Assembly: GCA_003255065.1 (NCBI GenBank)
Contig: QAOA01008121.1
Span: 1-64,000 of the forward strand
Direction: 5' to 3'
Origin: Cercis canadensis
Taxonomy: Eukaryota; Streptophyta; Magnoliopsida; Fabales; Fabaceae
DNA length: 64,000 bases
Part shown: positions 1-11,960 of the stretch, one piece after another
Position numbering within the stretch: the stretch's first letter is position 1
How the letters are laid out: every line of letters starts with the position of its first letter
Made by a program: the position numbers and the translations under genes
The notes under the pieces: generated by a model
Database searches by the model: none
Seen by the model: only the letters and a program-made list of their open reading frames with translations
What the model was told of the DNA's origin: nothing

Positions 1-705
1 AAAAAAAAAAAAAAAACATTACCAAAAAAAGTACATTTAAATGTAAATAAAGATATATTTGAAGTGAATAAATTTATTATTAATAAAGATATTTGATGAG
101 TTACATTACAAAGAATTAATTGAATAAAAAGAATCAACAACCCATAACAAAATGTCTACACTTGCACTGCAGAATAATGATATTTACAATTTTTTTGCCA
201 CAACATTGTACAAATTGTCCTGTGTAGCAGAATATGAATTCTACTTGTTCCACTTGCATTACGAGTGTTAGCTGCTATCGAACAGAGAGACCTTTCTTTT
301 CGTGTTGTTGGTTCAGGAACTGAAGGCTAAGTGTCAGGTTCTGGAACTGAAGCCACATTTTCAGCAGCTGGAAACTAGAATTCAACAGGTTAACTAGATA
401 ACAATTCCATCAGATTCAATTGTCACATAATTCTTCACCATCAGGAATAATTAAACATAAGAACACCATTACAATGTGGAGAAAGAAACATTCTACAATA
501 TGAGTTTGTACTTGTGTGTGTGGAATTATGTCCACATCAGTAGGTTATTATAAATTCTGCACTAAAAGCTCCCTGAACTAAATGATCTAAATTATTCAAA
601 AGATTATTATTATATAAAATGAAATAAATTGACGTAGCAGGCATAGCAAGTATGTAAGGCGATGAATCCACAAAACATTCAGTAGTGCAAAAAAAGTTGC
701 TGTTA

Positions 706-1000
706 CTAAAGTCCATTATAATCCACTAGCACAACCTCAACCATGAATGTCGGGGAAGGCAATTTTCTCTGCAAAAAGACAATTCCAGTAAAACTGCAAT
801 CAAATACAAGATTCATTTATGAATACCAATAAAGCGACACAAAACTGAACAATAGACAGCTCATTCTCTAATCTCTGCTGTTAAGATCACCTATTCTTGA
901 TACCATCACAGAAAAACCATAAATGCTTACCTTGTCAAAACCATCAAGATCACTGGTGTTCAATACTTTCCTGTTTTCTGTCATAGTTGTGTTCAACCAA
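706..1000 (-). CDS. Possible last two exons of an unidentified gene
   Basis: Two short open segments on the minus strand have splice signals in matching phase. The upstream one (1000-931, 70 nt) follows a TTATAG acceptor and ends at an AAG|GTAAGC donor. The next (768-706) follows a TTTTTGCAG acceptor and ends at a TAG. The first ends on a whole codon and the second starts on one, so they join in frame and end in residues VEVVLVDYNGL. A further exon-like stretch lies upstream (about 1338-1425, with an acceptor and a GTATG donor), but its phase does not fit directly. I do not recognise the protein. It may be the 3' end of a real gene, a pseudogene or a chance match. Confidence 0.3.
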
Positions 1001-1140
1001 CTATAAGAAAAAATAGCATGAAATTTCAGTTTCATGTAGGACTGGAAGCAGAGGCAGTTGAGTATTAACACAATATTAATTCGGCTACCAGTAAAAATCT
1101 CCATCACTCAAGAAAAAGAGACAAAACATGTAAATATTAA

Positions 1141-2118
1141 CACAAATTAATAGTCTAAAGAAAAAGAGACAAAACATAAATTATGTAAATATTAGCAAAC
1201 AAGTCAAGAAAAGTATGAAAAAATTTCCATCACACAAACATGTAACAAGTAAAACATGACCTTAAGGATTTCATTAGAAGCATGCACTATAGATAGTCTG
1301 CAACATGGGGAAAACTGATAAAAGAATGTCCAAAACATACCACTATGATCCGAAACAGTTATAGAGGGCCTGATCCAGTAAGGGCAACTGTGAAGCCGGA
1401 ATCCCCTAAGCATGCACCTGCACAGAATATGATAAGAAATCATCCGGCTGCAGTAGCAATTAACACATGATATGAGGGCTAACATCACAGAAACACGCCC
1501 ACCTCCCAAAAAATGAACAAATGGCAGAATATTGACCAAATAATATCAATATTCAATACACTGAGATCCGATTATTAAACAAACGCACCGAAAGACCCTT
1601 TGTTCGTGGATGCTTTTTGGTTGAGAACAAAACACCTGCACGTTAGAAAGGAGTTATAGCAAAAAAAAAATGACAGGATTTAAACAAATGAATGCCTTCT
1701 TTATACATGATTTCTATCTCGCCCTTTTTTTTTTTTTTAATTTACTTTGGTGGAGATATCTCCTGGAAACACTTGGGTTGAATCTCAAGTAGTTTAGTGC
1801 ATTCACACTATTAGACGTGCAAGCGCACCAGATACAGCTAAACCAATATTAGAAAGACATGCTATAAACAGGGGAACAAATTAATAGTCTAAAGAAAAAG
1901 AGACAAAACATAAATGATGTAAATATTAGCAAACAAGTCAAGAAAAGTATGAAAAAATTTCCATCACTCAAACATGTAACAAGTAAAACAAGACCTTATG
2001 GATTTCATTAGAAGCATGCACTATAGATAGTCTGCAGCACGGGGAAAACTGATAAAAGAATGTCCAAACATACCACTATGATCCGAGACAGTTATAGAGG
2101 GCCTGATCCAGTAAGGGC
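1141..2118. repeat. Direct repeat of about 245 bp, two copies
   Basis: Positions 1141-1385 and 1876-2118 are near-identical direct copies, differing at a handful of bases. The repeat includes the exon-like stretch near 1340. Copy 2 stops matching where it enters a GGCACAATTAG sequence. The 490 bases between are AT-rich with no supported gene. No N separates the copies, so this can be a genuine local duplication. Confidence 0.8.
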
Positions 2119-2129
2119 GGCACAATTAG

Positions 2130-4230
2130 ATTGCATCTAATAGGAAATTGTCCACCTGCATTAATCGGAGCATAAAAGTCCTAGTCATATAGCATTATTC
2201 TTCATATAAATAGCCCTTGCATAATTTCTCTTACACAAAGTTGTACTTGACTTTACATGGTGTCTCCAATTTCCCAGCTCTATTCTGCGACTGATCATTA
2301 AATTATTTGCATGAGTGACATAACATGCAAATTAAATCCCCATTTTTCCAACTAGTCTATTTCACCAGGCTGTGACTGATAAGAACGTAACAGTGTACAT
2401 GCCCCATTTATATTAGCATATGTGGCTAGTTTCCATCTATAATATCACAGGAAACTTCAATCATGAAGTATTTAAAGTAAAATATAGCCCATGATATCAT
2501 TATCTTTTGCCCTGTTATGTCACTTTTTTTACATATATATGGATCCAACACTTCAAAAGTAATCTTCAGCGTCTGAATTACAAAACTGGAAAAAAATAAT
2601 TCATATTTGCCCAAAATATAATTATTATGTCATGAAATCGATGGGTACTGGATGCTGGTGAAACTCAACGTATGGGAATTATGATAAAAAAAAAATGTAA
2701 TGTGAGATTAAGGTTGTTGAGGTGATAGGAAAAAAGAAAAGAAAAAAATTGAAGGGTTATTAACTCTCCTTTGTATTTAGGAACTTTTCTTTTTCTTTTG
2801 GTAAAAGAAAAGTAAGGGATTACACTCGGCTCCTCAAATTCTCTTAAAGCTCGGTTTTTCAACTGTCCACTTTTTTATATTTATTCTTAACAAAAAAATG
2901 AAAATTTTTGAGAAAAAAAATTAAGAAGGGATAAAACCTAGGCAAATTGGCTAAGAAAATACAGTTTGAAAAATTATTTATCAAAATAGAGCACTGTACA
3001 AACTTTTTTACACAAATGGTTCATTTTCATTATTTTATTCAAGGGATGCAAACAAGATGAGTCACGCTATTTATAAAGTAGTATAATCTTTTCTTTTACG
3101 TGCATATCAATAATTTAATCAAAATTACCTAAAATCGATAAAAAGTTTCTAAACTACCTCGTTTACATAAATACTTTACAAAATCGTATTTGTTTAGTCT
3201 CATTTTGCCTAAAACGGGGGACTACTGGGGGCAATATAGAAGCAAAGGTAACCAACAAATACAAACAATAAGGATACAAAGTGTGAATTAAAATAATTAT
3301 GTATATATGAAAATGCTGAGGAAAATATGATTAGCTTTATTTCATGGATGGAAGCAAGTAGATATACTTTTGTAAGAGAAAGGGTCAGAAGAAGAAGAAT
3401 GAAATAGGTAATTATAAGAAGGAATTTTGCTATTTACACGAGTGAAAACATATAATGAATTAATGAGTTCACATCATACATGATATTAGATAAATAGAAG
3501 AGTTTAGATGATTGTTGAAATACAAAAAATCATTTAGATATTTTTGTAGGACACCTTTATTCATATCACTTTTCACCATGAGTTTTCATTATGAACAACA
3601 TTTTCTTATAATGAGTGACTACATTCATGTGAATCTTTTTAAAATATATATGGTTTTCTTATATACTTACGATAATTTTTACATTTAAAAATTATGCTAT
3701 TAGCATGTTTGTTTAAATGGCTTATGGGGAGGTTGAATGTGGCAAAAAAGTAGCCAACGACCGACACAATCAATAGGTTAAGGCAATGCCAAATGATTTT
3801 CTTGGTGTCCAAAATGAGTAGGTTGGTTTCCCAATCGTGCATGAACTCCATAACGGGAATTAGTGGATGTTGGCTCTAAATGCTTCGAGAGTGTTGCTTT
3901 ATGAATCAAATGAATGAATGCTAGTTCCAGTTATAATTACATCTTCAAAAGTCAGCTTTTCTCCTTTACATGTTAAAATATATTATGAAAGAATTAATTA
4001 TTTGTTTGTTAAGACAATTAATCATTTTGGAAAATATTTGAAAATGGTAAAATTTACATTACCTTCACTATTCATACATTATACATAGTTGTCAAAAGTC
4101 AATGTTGCAAAATCAATAGACAAAAACCATAACACCAGTTCCGTATCTGTAAATGATCTAATGCCATTTTCTCATCTGTCATACATAGCTAAGCAAGGAC
4201 CCCATGTCCAAGCATCAATTTGTGACGATG
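2130..4230. other. AT-rich intergenic DNA, no gene seen
   Basis: Long A/T runs and only short random reading frames. I see no coding signature, RNA gene or element with recognisable ends. The first 700 bases of the window look the same, apart from a short open stretch around 240-420 on the minus strand that I cannot assign. Confidence 0.6.
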
Positions 4231-4650
4231 CTTGTGTTGAGGTCAGGAGATTAGGTCAAGTTTGGATGTATGTCGAGTATCTGGGTTAAGGTCGGTTGAA
4301 GTTTAAGGTCTTATTTACACAGTAACACAAGTGAATTAAGGACCGAGTTTGATGTACCCAATTTAAAAGTCAAGTTAGGTCGGTCTCAAGCAAGTAGAGT
4401 AATAAATGAAAAGAGTCCAAAAGATCCAATACCTCTAAGAAAGGCAATATTTATTGAGGCATTGAGGGTATTTTGATAATTTAAGTGACTGGGCCAATGT
4501 GGTTTAGGCCTTCGTATTTGGTATTAAACAAATTTGTGACACAAAGAATACTGAAAATGTGAAATTTGTGACAAATTCAATTCGGTTAGGATAAGAATCT
4601 TGAAACTGACTTAATTGTTCAATTGCTCTTCACAGTCTCCTTCTATGGCC

Positions 4651-4950
4651 TCTCAAGTTTCAGCAACCTTGTCGGTTATTTTTTTCTTCGTTGAAGCCGG
4701 TGACTCTGATGATTCACTTTTTCGAGGCCGAAATTGGCATGTGATTCTTGGCCTGGTTCGTGAAGAATGGTGAGTCATATTTGCTACAAGGTTTTGATAG
4801 ACTCAAGTTTCAGCAACCTTGTCGGTTATTTTTTTCTTCATTGAAGCTGGTGACTCTGATGATTCACTTTTTCGAGGCCGAAATTGGCATGCGATTCTTG
4901 GCCCGGTTCGTGAAGAATGGTGAGTCATATTTGCTACAAGGTTTTGATAG
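4651..4950 (+). repeat. Tandem duplication, period 150 bp
   Basis: Two adjacent copies of about 150 bp begin at about 4651 and 4801 and differ at a few bases. The plus strand is open across both in one frame and repeats residues FVKNGESYLLQGFDR. That could be a captured exon, but I cannot assign it to a family. Confidence 0.75.
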
Positions 4951-5994
4951 ATACAATGGTGAAGAATTTGAAATTCTTTCAAGTGGTACCATTTCCAGTT
5001 GTATAATATTAAAGTTAAGTCAAGTTTAAGGATCCAAAGCTAGATTATTATAATTATTACCATAATGTTTGTTCTAGACACCTTTAAATAAAAAGCAAAT
5101 ACAATTGTACTCTATTCACAACTTGTTCAGTTTCTTGTGCATAATAATTGATATTGAGATAAAATAGTCACTGAAGGTTCTGTCACAGATTGTGATATCC
5201 TTATCTTCTAAACAAATCTGAACTACCAATTTACTTAATTAATAGCAAATTTACTTATCAGAAAACAAAAAAGAAGCAAGTTGAATCGAAAGTTATATTT
5301 TTTAAGCAACTCGGTTGTTATTAATTAAACAATGGGGAGCTCAATTTCCACTTTCTCAATAATAGAGAGAGTGATATTTCAAAGACATCATCATTCATTA
5401 TTTGCAAGTGGAGAGACCTTACTAAGCCACCTTCTCCACAATCCATTTGCATGACCCACCTATCCTTTCGCACATTTGTCCTTTATAACAGCTGCCCAAC
5501 TATTCCATCATAAAATAGACTATATTTTATATATATATATATATATATATTTAATTGGGCACTTACCTTCTTGGCTTTATTGAGAATTTGATATTTTTTA
5601 CTAACATATATTATATATACTCTTAACAATTTTTTTAATTCGACACTTAGAGGTATTGGATTTTCTGGACGCTCTTCATTTATTACTTTATTTGTTTGAG
5701 ATCGACCTAACTTGACTTTCAAATTCGAGTACATCAAACTCGGTCCTTAGTTTACTTGTGTTACTGTGTAGATAAGACCTTGGACTTCAACCGACCTTAA
5801 CCCAAATACTCGACATGCATCCAAACCCGACCTTGGACTCCACTTGCAAATAATGAATGATGATGACTTTGAAATATCACTCTCTCTATTATTGAGAAAG
5901 TAGAAATTGAGCTCCCCATTGTTTAATTAATAACAACCGAGTTGCTTAAAAAATATAACTTTCGATTCACCCACCCCATTTTTTTTTTTTCTGA

Positions 5995-6232
5995 TAAGTA
6001 AATTTGCTATTAATTAAGTACATTGGTAGTTCAGATTTGTTTAGAAGATAAGGATATCACAATCTGCGACAGAACCTTCAGTGATAATTTAATCTTAATA
6101 TCAATTATTATGCAAAGTAAATTTGCTATTAATTAAGTACATTGGTAGTTCAGATTCGTTTAGAAGATAAGGATATCACAATCTGTGACAGAACCTTCAG
6201 TGATAATTTAATCTTAATATCAATTATTATGC
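5995..6232. repeat. Tandem duplication, period about 118 bp
   Basis: The segment starting AAGTAAATTTGCTATTAATT is repeated back to back (about 5995-6112 and 6113-6232) inside the inverted copy of block C. The other arm of block C has a single copy, so the duplication came after the arms separated. Confidence 0.75.
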
Positions 6233-6779
6233 TCAAGAAACTGAACAAGTTGCGAATTTAAACTATAGTTTTGGGAGTACAATTGTATTTTCTTTTTATT
6301 TAAAGGTGTCTAGAACAAACATTATGGTAATAATTATAATAATCTAGCTTTGGATCCTTAAACTTGACTTAAATTTAATATCATACAACTGGAAATGGTA
6401 CCACTTGAAAGAATTTCAAATTTTGATAGATACCATGAGAAAATAGACACTTCAAACTTTGTAACAAGCTAAAATGGGCCACACATATCACTTACGGTTT
6501 GGTGAAGAACCAAAATTTTGAATTTTCATTTTGGAAAGGAACATATTTTCTGGGATAATTGTCCCACAAAACATTTCTTCTCGGTCGTGAAGACTTGGGC
6601 TGTCTGGACCAACAATTTTGGACCCTTTTGAAATTTCTTTCGGACCATAAAGCCCAATTTGAGAGCAGCATGACCGTAAACTACTCAAAATACCTAAAAA
6701 GTACATGTTTTGATAAATCTTCTATTCCGAAAAATAAGGATTTATCACTAAAAATGATGGGGGGATAATGGGGATTTGA

Positions 6780-6930
6780 ATTTGATCATGTCACTTTAGT
6801 CATGTTATTTAGATTTGAGTCATCTATTTCATTAAAGCTCATCTTAACCATTAATGATTGAGATGAACTTTAATGAAATGGACGGCTCAGATATAAGTAA
6901 CATAACTCAAGTGACATGACTGAATCCGGG
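6780..6930. mobile_element. Palindromic MITE, copy 1
   Basis: A near-palindrome: the left half, with TCACTTTAGTCATGTTATTT, is mirrored by a right half with AAGTAACATAACTCAAGTGA around a centre near 6855. A second copy of the family lies at 42509-42684. It has no coding capacity. Structure and size fit a foldback-type MITE; I cannot see a convincing target duplication. Confidence 0.6.
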
Positions 6931-6994
6931 TATAAGATAAGGGCTAACTCTTGAAAAGATATGTTCTTGGATTTGTTCTCAAATAACTTTATGA

Positions 6995-7180
6995 TTAATT
7001 CATCACTTGAATTTCCATATCATTTCAACATGGACCAAGGCAAAAAGAAAAATTAAAAATGGACATTTCAATGAGAACAACTTTTTAACTAGCCATTTCA
7101 AGTAGCTGTAATCAGTGTCGTTAGTGCTTAGAGAGGGGTTGTCTCCAAGACTAAATTAAGGACTAGTAGGCCAATAAGAA
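6995..7180 (-). pseudogene. Relic of a UGT87A gene
   Basis: Positions 6995-7090 match the 3' flank of the UGT gene at 12830 (compare 12690-12800). They run straight into about 85 bases (7095-7180) that match the middle of its second exon (13422-13505), including the segment encoding a DYSYLKWLD-like region. Everything between is deleted. This is a strongly reduced copy with no coding function. Confidence 0.6.
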
Positions 7181-8262
7181 AAAGTCATTTGATCTAATGA
7201 TAATAATGAGGAGTTTGGATAATTTTTAGGAGGTCAAAAATTTGAACTTTTACACCGTCATATAATAAAAATAAAAGAGTCTTTTATTTATTTCTAATGT
7301 TATGCTAAAAGCAAAAAGGACATTACACAACTTCATTCTACTGGTTATTGTTAGAGTTGATCTAAGCATAGGAAACTTCATATCAAACAACTCCTTCCGG
7401 CACTTTAATTTCTCTATGTGACCACAAATCCAAATGCTCAATGCTAGAATCTTCTTTGGAACTCAAGCAACATCAAGGTGAGTATTTGTGTTTGTACATA
7501 GGGGGAATTAAATGTTAGGGAAATAGCTTTTTGTTGATATGATTTTCCACAATTATAGTTGTAGTTAAAATGGGATTATGAATATCATTGGATACATATC
7601 TAGTCTCTACCATTTACTTAATTTGATAAACACTCTTAACAAGTTCTTACCATTTAATGTTACATTTAGAGAGAAATAGCCATACATCCCCATCATAATT
7701 TCTTGTTATCAAACCTATTAACAACTATCAACAAATGTTTGGTTCAACAAGTAGTAAATTGAATTATGAGCGTGTGTCCTTAGCTGTAGTCAAAAATTTG
7801 AAGACCAGTGAAAATATTGTTGGGAGAAGAAAAATCATAATTACTTTAACTCTCGAATGAGATTACTCTCGCGTCCAATTGGATAAAGTGAGAATATTCC
7901 TAGTATTAACAAAAAAAAAAAAAAAACCTAATAACAACTAAGTACTCTAGTACACCAGTTACATAACTTGCACATGGTTTCTACAATATATGCTTCAAAT
8001 CCCATTAAGACCAGGTGGGCTGGAGGGAATTTTGAAACCTTAGCCCAAAAAAAAGTAGTTTTTTAAACAATTGATAACAGTACCACTCAGCATCCATCGC
8101 TAGTTTCTCTTCTTGAAATGATGTACCTTATAAATNACATAACTTGCACATGGTTTCCACAATATATGCTGCAAATCCCATTAAGACCAGGTGGGCTGGA
8201 GGGAATTTTGAAACCTTAGCCCAAAAAAAAGTAGTTTTTTAAACAATTGATAACAGTACCAC
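7181..8262. other. Duplicated 3' flank of the UGT gene
   Basis: No gene. Positions about 7345-7700 resemble 44060-44450, which lies just downstream of the UGT gene at 44560. The two genes therefore share 3' flanks, evidence that a unit larger than the coding region was duplicated. Confidence 0.55.
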
Positions 8263-8311
8263 TCAGCATCCATCGCTAGTTTCTCTTCTTGAAATGATGT
8301 ACCTTATAAAT
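7961..8311. repeat. Probable assembly duplication around N 8136
   Basis: Positions 7961-8135 and 8137-8311 are both 175 bp and differ at two bases, with a single N exactly between them. Copy 1 ends at a base internal to the UGT coding region and copy 2 continues through it. This is what two overlapping contig ends placed side by side look like. Confidence 0.8.
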
Positions 8312-10754
8312 GCATCAAGGTTCGCATCAGATGATCCACCTTTGGCAATCGCTTGACGAAAAATACCCTTAAATTCTCTTGCTCTGTCTCTCATTTCCTT
8401 ACCCTCTTTGCTTTGAAGATCCATAAACATCCTCACTAGCTCTGCTATTTCTTCTTTCTTCATCAAAACATCACTCCCTATGTCTGATCTCGTCATCTTC
8501 CATCCATTCTTCCACTCTCCTACAATTTGCCTGCTATTTGGGACTTGATCCAAGAAAAAAGGGGAAGTCAACATTGGTATACCAGCAAATAGAGCTTCGA
8601 GAGTGGAATTCCACCCACAATGGCTCCAAAACCCACCTATAGAAGAGTGGTTTAAAACCTTCAATTGATCACACCAAGGCACCACCAAACCCCTTTCACT
8701 ACATTTCTCTCGCAGCCGAGAAGCTTCATCAAGAGCCACCCAAAAGTAATGAATTCCACTACTGTTTAGTGCTTCAGCTATTTCATCCATTTGGGCATCA
8801 GATACTGCAAGGAAACTACCGAAAGCAATATATAACACAGATCCAGCTGGTTGAGAATCTAACCAATTCAGATACTCAAGGCTGTGATCACCATTGATTG
8901 CTGAATGGTTTTCTTCAAGTTCCAACCAGTAAGGTATTGAAGGGCCAATAGGATAGACAGGAAACGGGTATCTAGCTTTCAGAGAATCAATTACTTCAGC
9001 TTCTAGCTCTTGCACTGTATTGAGTAAAAGATAATTTGTTTTGGGAACTTGTGACATGCATTCCAACAAAAGCTGCAAAAATTGGACGTCAGTTTCATGG
9101 AGAAACATTTGAAGATCAGCTAGTTGTTCTGAAGAAATTCCTGGGATATGCATGTTCCCTGCTTGCTCATCTGCATCTTTGAAAGCCACAAAACAAACCA
9201 AAAGTTACTATATTAGTCATTATATTAGACTTGAATCAAAAACTTTTATATAATGTTGAAAGTAAGGAGAAAAATAAAAGAAAATAAGGATCAATTACAC
9301 TTATCATCTTTTCTTTTAATATTTCAATTTGAGTTTTTTTACCCATCTAACTTCACAAATTATTGATAATAACACTCTATTATAGTATTGCAAAATAAAA
9401 TCATCAGTTATCAAAAGATATGTTTAAAAAATATTNAAAATAAGGATCAATTACACTTATCATCTTTTCTTTTAATATTTCAATTTGAGTTTTTACCCAT
9501 CTAACTTCACAAATTATTGATAATAACACTCTATTATAGTATTGCAAAATAAAATCATCAGTTATCAAAAGACATGTTTAAAAAATATTACTAAATGAGT
9601 GAAAATAAAATTCGTAAATTTGTCCTTTTACAATCCTAAATCACATGATTGGCAATTCTAATGAAATATGTCAAAATAAAGTATTCATTATTTTTTTTTT
9701 GGCCACGGTAAAGTAATGAAGTTGATAATAATATAAATTGTTCTAGAAAGTACAAGTGAAATAGAAATAAAATACACGATGAAGATCATAATCAAAAACA
9801 TGAAATTAGTTTGGGCACTTTCTAATCAAATATATCATAAATTACCCTTCTATATCATCTAATTCAGAGAGTTTAACGAAAATGATAACAACCAATAAAC
9901 AACATTGACTTTTGAGAAAGGAGGGAGCAAACATTGCAATGGTTTGAGAAAGGAAAAGAATAGTAAGATTGGCATACCAACAGCTGCTACACCTGGAATA
10001 AACATTGCAATGGTGAGCAAGTTTTCTTGATTCTTGAATCCATTGAATATACATATATCCTTACATTATCCAATATTTTGTGTCCATATAGCCTTACATT
10101 GCCCCTTAGTGTACGATTAACTGATGTGCGCAAAGTTGCAAACATTATTCTTCATAATTTCTCAGAAAAATTAGATTTCCAATCAAGTTTTCTATTAGCT
10201 ATTATTTTTTATTTGGCTAATAATTTCCAATTAAGCTGAGTTGAGTAAGATACCTTACCCAAAAGATCGAGAGCCAAACCCTGCTTTCCGGCCAAGATAT
10301 CTAAGTGATGTAACATATTATAAAAAGCAGCCGACATCGTCCATAACACAGCCACCGGAATATTCCTCCGATTCGCCACCGCTGTTGGCCACCGCAGCTC
10401 AACATCGCCGATGATGGCAGTCACCGGCGGCTCAAGCCGAACTAGAAGCTTCTCAACTGGAGCTTCCATTTTCCTCATAGCGGCTTCGAAGAAGGCACAT
10501 ACATCAGCCGCTTTCTGATTCTCAGGGGGAATTACATTATTGGGGATGGAAGCGAAGCGAATGTTATCTGGCTTAGGATCGGAGCCGATGTAGCCGAGCC
10601 ACTCTTGGGTGACGACGACAGTAACGAGAATTTCATTGGGTTTTCTTGAAGCTATTGATTTGCAGAGATTGATCATGCAGTTGATGTGGCTTCGATGTGG
10701 ATAAGGTACAGCCACCACATGGCCAGTGAAGCTTGTTGGAAGTGAAATTTCCAT
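8263..10754 (-). CDS. UGT87A: UDP-glycosyltransferase, UGT87A type (gene A)
   Basis: Family 1 glycosyltransferase, expected to move a sugar from a UDP-sugar to a small hydrophobic acceptor in the cytosol; the acceptor is unknown. Exon 1 is 10754-10259 and exon 2 is 9176-8263, joined in phase 1 (CTTTTGG|GTAAGG donor, TTTCAAAG acceptor), giving 469 residues against about 455 for Arabidopsis UGT87A2. The N-terminal domain has PYPHRSHINC, which keeps the expected catalytic His but replaces the usual PGRGHINP loop. The PSPG sugar-donor box starts at WCDQLKVLNH and contains HCGWNS, ending in DQ. An odd residue is Leu in WVALDEAS, where the neighbours have Arg. The intron holds an assembly duplication (9281-9589), and another lies just past the stop. 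Apparently intact. Confidence 0.92.
9281..9589. repeat. Probable assembly duplication around N 9436
   Basis: Positions 9281-9435 and 9437-9589 are near-identical (a one-base T-run difference and a few substitutions) with one N between. It lies inside the intron of the UGT gene and so does not affect the protein. Confidence 0.8.
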
Positions 10755-11560
10755 TGGAAGCTATGAGATGAGGTCAGCTTATCCGATCAACTTTTTTTGT
10801 TCAAGTTTTTGCTGCGAGTGGAAAAGTCTCCTACTCGCCTCCTATGAGTAGAACGTGGCTCTTTCTTTTTATTCCATGAACCATCCCACGTATCTCTTTG
10901 CTTTTTCCTACCACCCTCGATCTATCACCGAGTAGATCACAGCTAGAGTGCGAAACAGGTTAGCTCGGCTCGATCGGGCCAATTTAGGCCGGGGTAATTT
11001 GGCCCGTTTTTATTTGAGTCAGTATATTGTCAATTCAGCACAACCTTTTATGGGTTGCAGACTAAAAAAGGTCATCTCACTGTTTTTTTTTTTTTTTTTT
11101 TNTTTTCTTGAAGCTATTGATTTGCAGAGATTGATCATGCAGTTGATGTGGCTTCGATGTGGATAAGGCACAGCCACCACATGGCCAGTGAAGCTTGTTG
11201 GAAGTGAAATTTCCATTGGAAGCTATGAGATGAGGTCTGCTTCTCCGGTCAACTTTTGTTCAAGTTTTTGATGCGAGTGGGAAAAGTCTGCTACTCGCCT
11301 CCTATGAGTAGAACGTGGCTTTTTTTTATTATTATTTATTATTTCCTAGCACCCTTGAGGCCTTGATCTATCACCGAGTAGATCACAACTAGAGTGGGAA
11401 ATAGGTCAGCTCGACCCGATCGGGTCAATTTAAGTGGGCCAATTTGGCTCGTTTTTATTTGATTCAGTATATTGTCAACTCAGTCTAATCTTTTATGAGT
11501 TGTGGACTAAAAAAAGTCATCTCATTTTCTTTTAATTATTTTTGAATTTTTTAAACTATT
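10641..11560 (-). repeat. Duplicated UGT 5' region around N 11102
   Basis: Positions 10641-11101 (first codons plus upstream region of gene A) are repeated at 11103-11560, with a single N after a poly-T run. The second copy restarts the coding sequence (11216-11103, 38 codons from MEISLPTSF) and then stops at the N. Unlike the other N joints, the upstream parts differ at many positions. It may be a second haplotype, or a paralog's contig end joined here, rather than a plain overlap. Confidence 0.65.
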
Positions 11561-11960
11561 TTTATTTATAATTAAACTAAAAATTTAGTCTTTTTTTTTA
11601 GTTATTTTAAGTAACTTGTTAATGAATTTAATTGAACAAAACAAAATATACATAAAGTAATAAATAAAATTTAAATAAAAAATAAAAAATGGTATAAATT
11701 TAAAATAAAAATACATAAGTAATAAAACAAATTATAATAATATATACTTCTAAATAACACTTACTAATATGATTTAATAGTGTGGTCTAACCTAAAAAAA
11801 AGAAAAGGCTAGCTTGACCTCGAATGGGCCACAGGCCAATTCGGATTAGGCCAAATTAGCCCTGTTCTATATATTCGGCCAGCATTTCTATGGCCTAGTC
11901 CTCTATTGTTATTATAGGCTAAAACGTGTAAGCCCAGGTCTAATTTATTTTTCCAGAGTC
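11396..11960. repeat. Dispersed repeat family, copy
   Basis: Begins GTGGGAAATAGGTCAGCTCG, passes through an AT-rich core sharing TGAATTTAATTGAACAAAAC with other copies, and ends near TAATTTATTTTTCCAGAGTC. Related copies start near 10946 (truncated), 16160 (truncated) and 43013 (most complete). The GGCC-rich ends and AT-rich middle suggest a non-autonomous DNA transposon. The superfamily is not resolved. Confidence 0.5.

Larger units (their letters stand above)
4236..6433. repeat. Rearranged inverted duplication
   Basis: Two blocks occur in both orientations. Block A (about 4236-4440) reappears inverted at about 5640-5850. Block C (about 4945-5440) reappears inverted at about 5850-6433. On the left the order is A then C. 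Read from the right on the other strand, C comes before A, so this is not a simple hairpin. A (TA)n run lies at about 5525-5550. The blocks carry no recognisable gene. The structure suggests a non-autonomous DNA element inserted twice in opposite orientation, or one locally rearranged. Confidence 0.65.
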
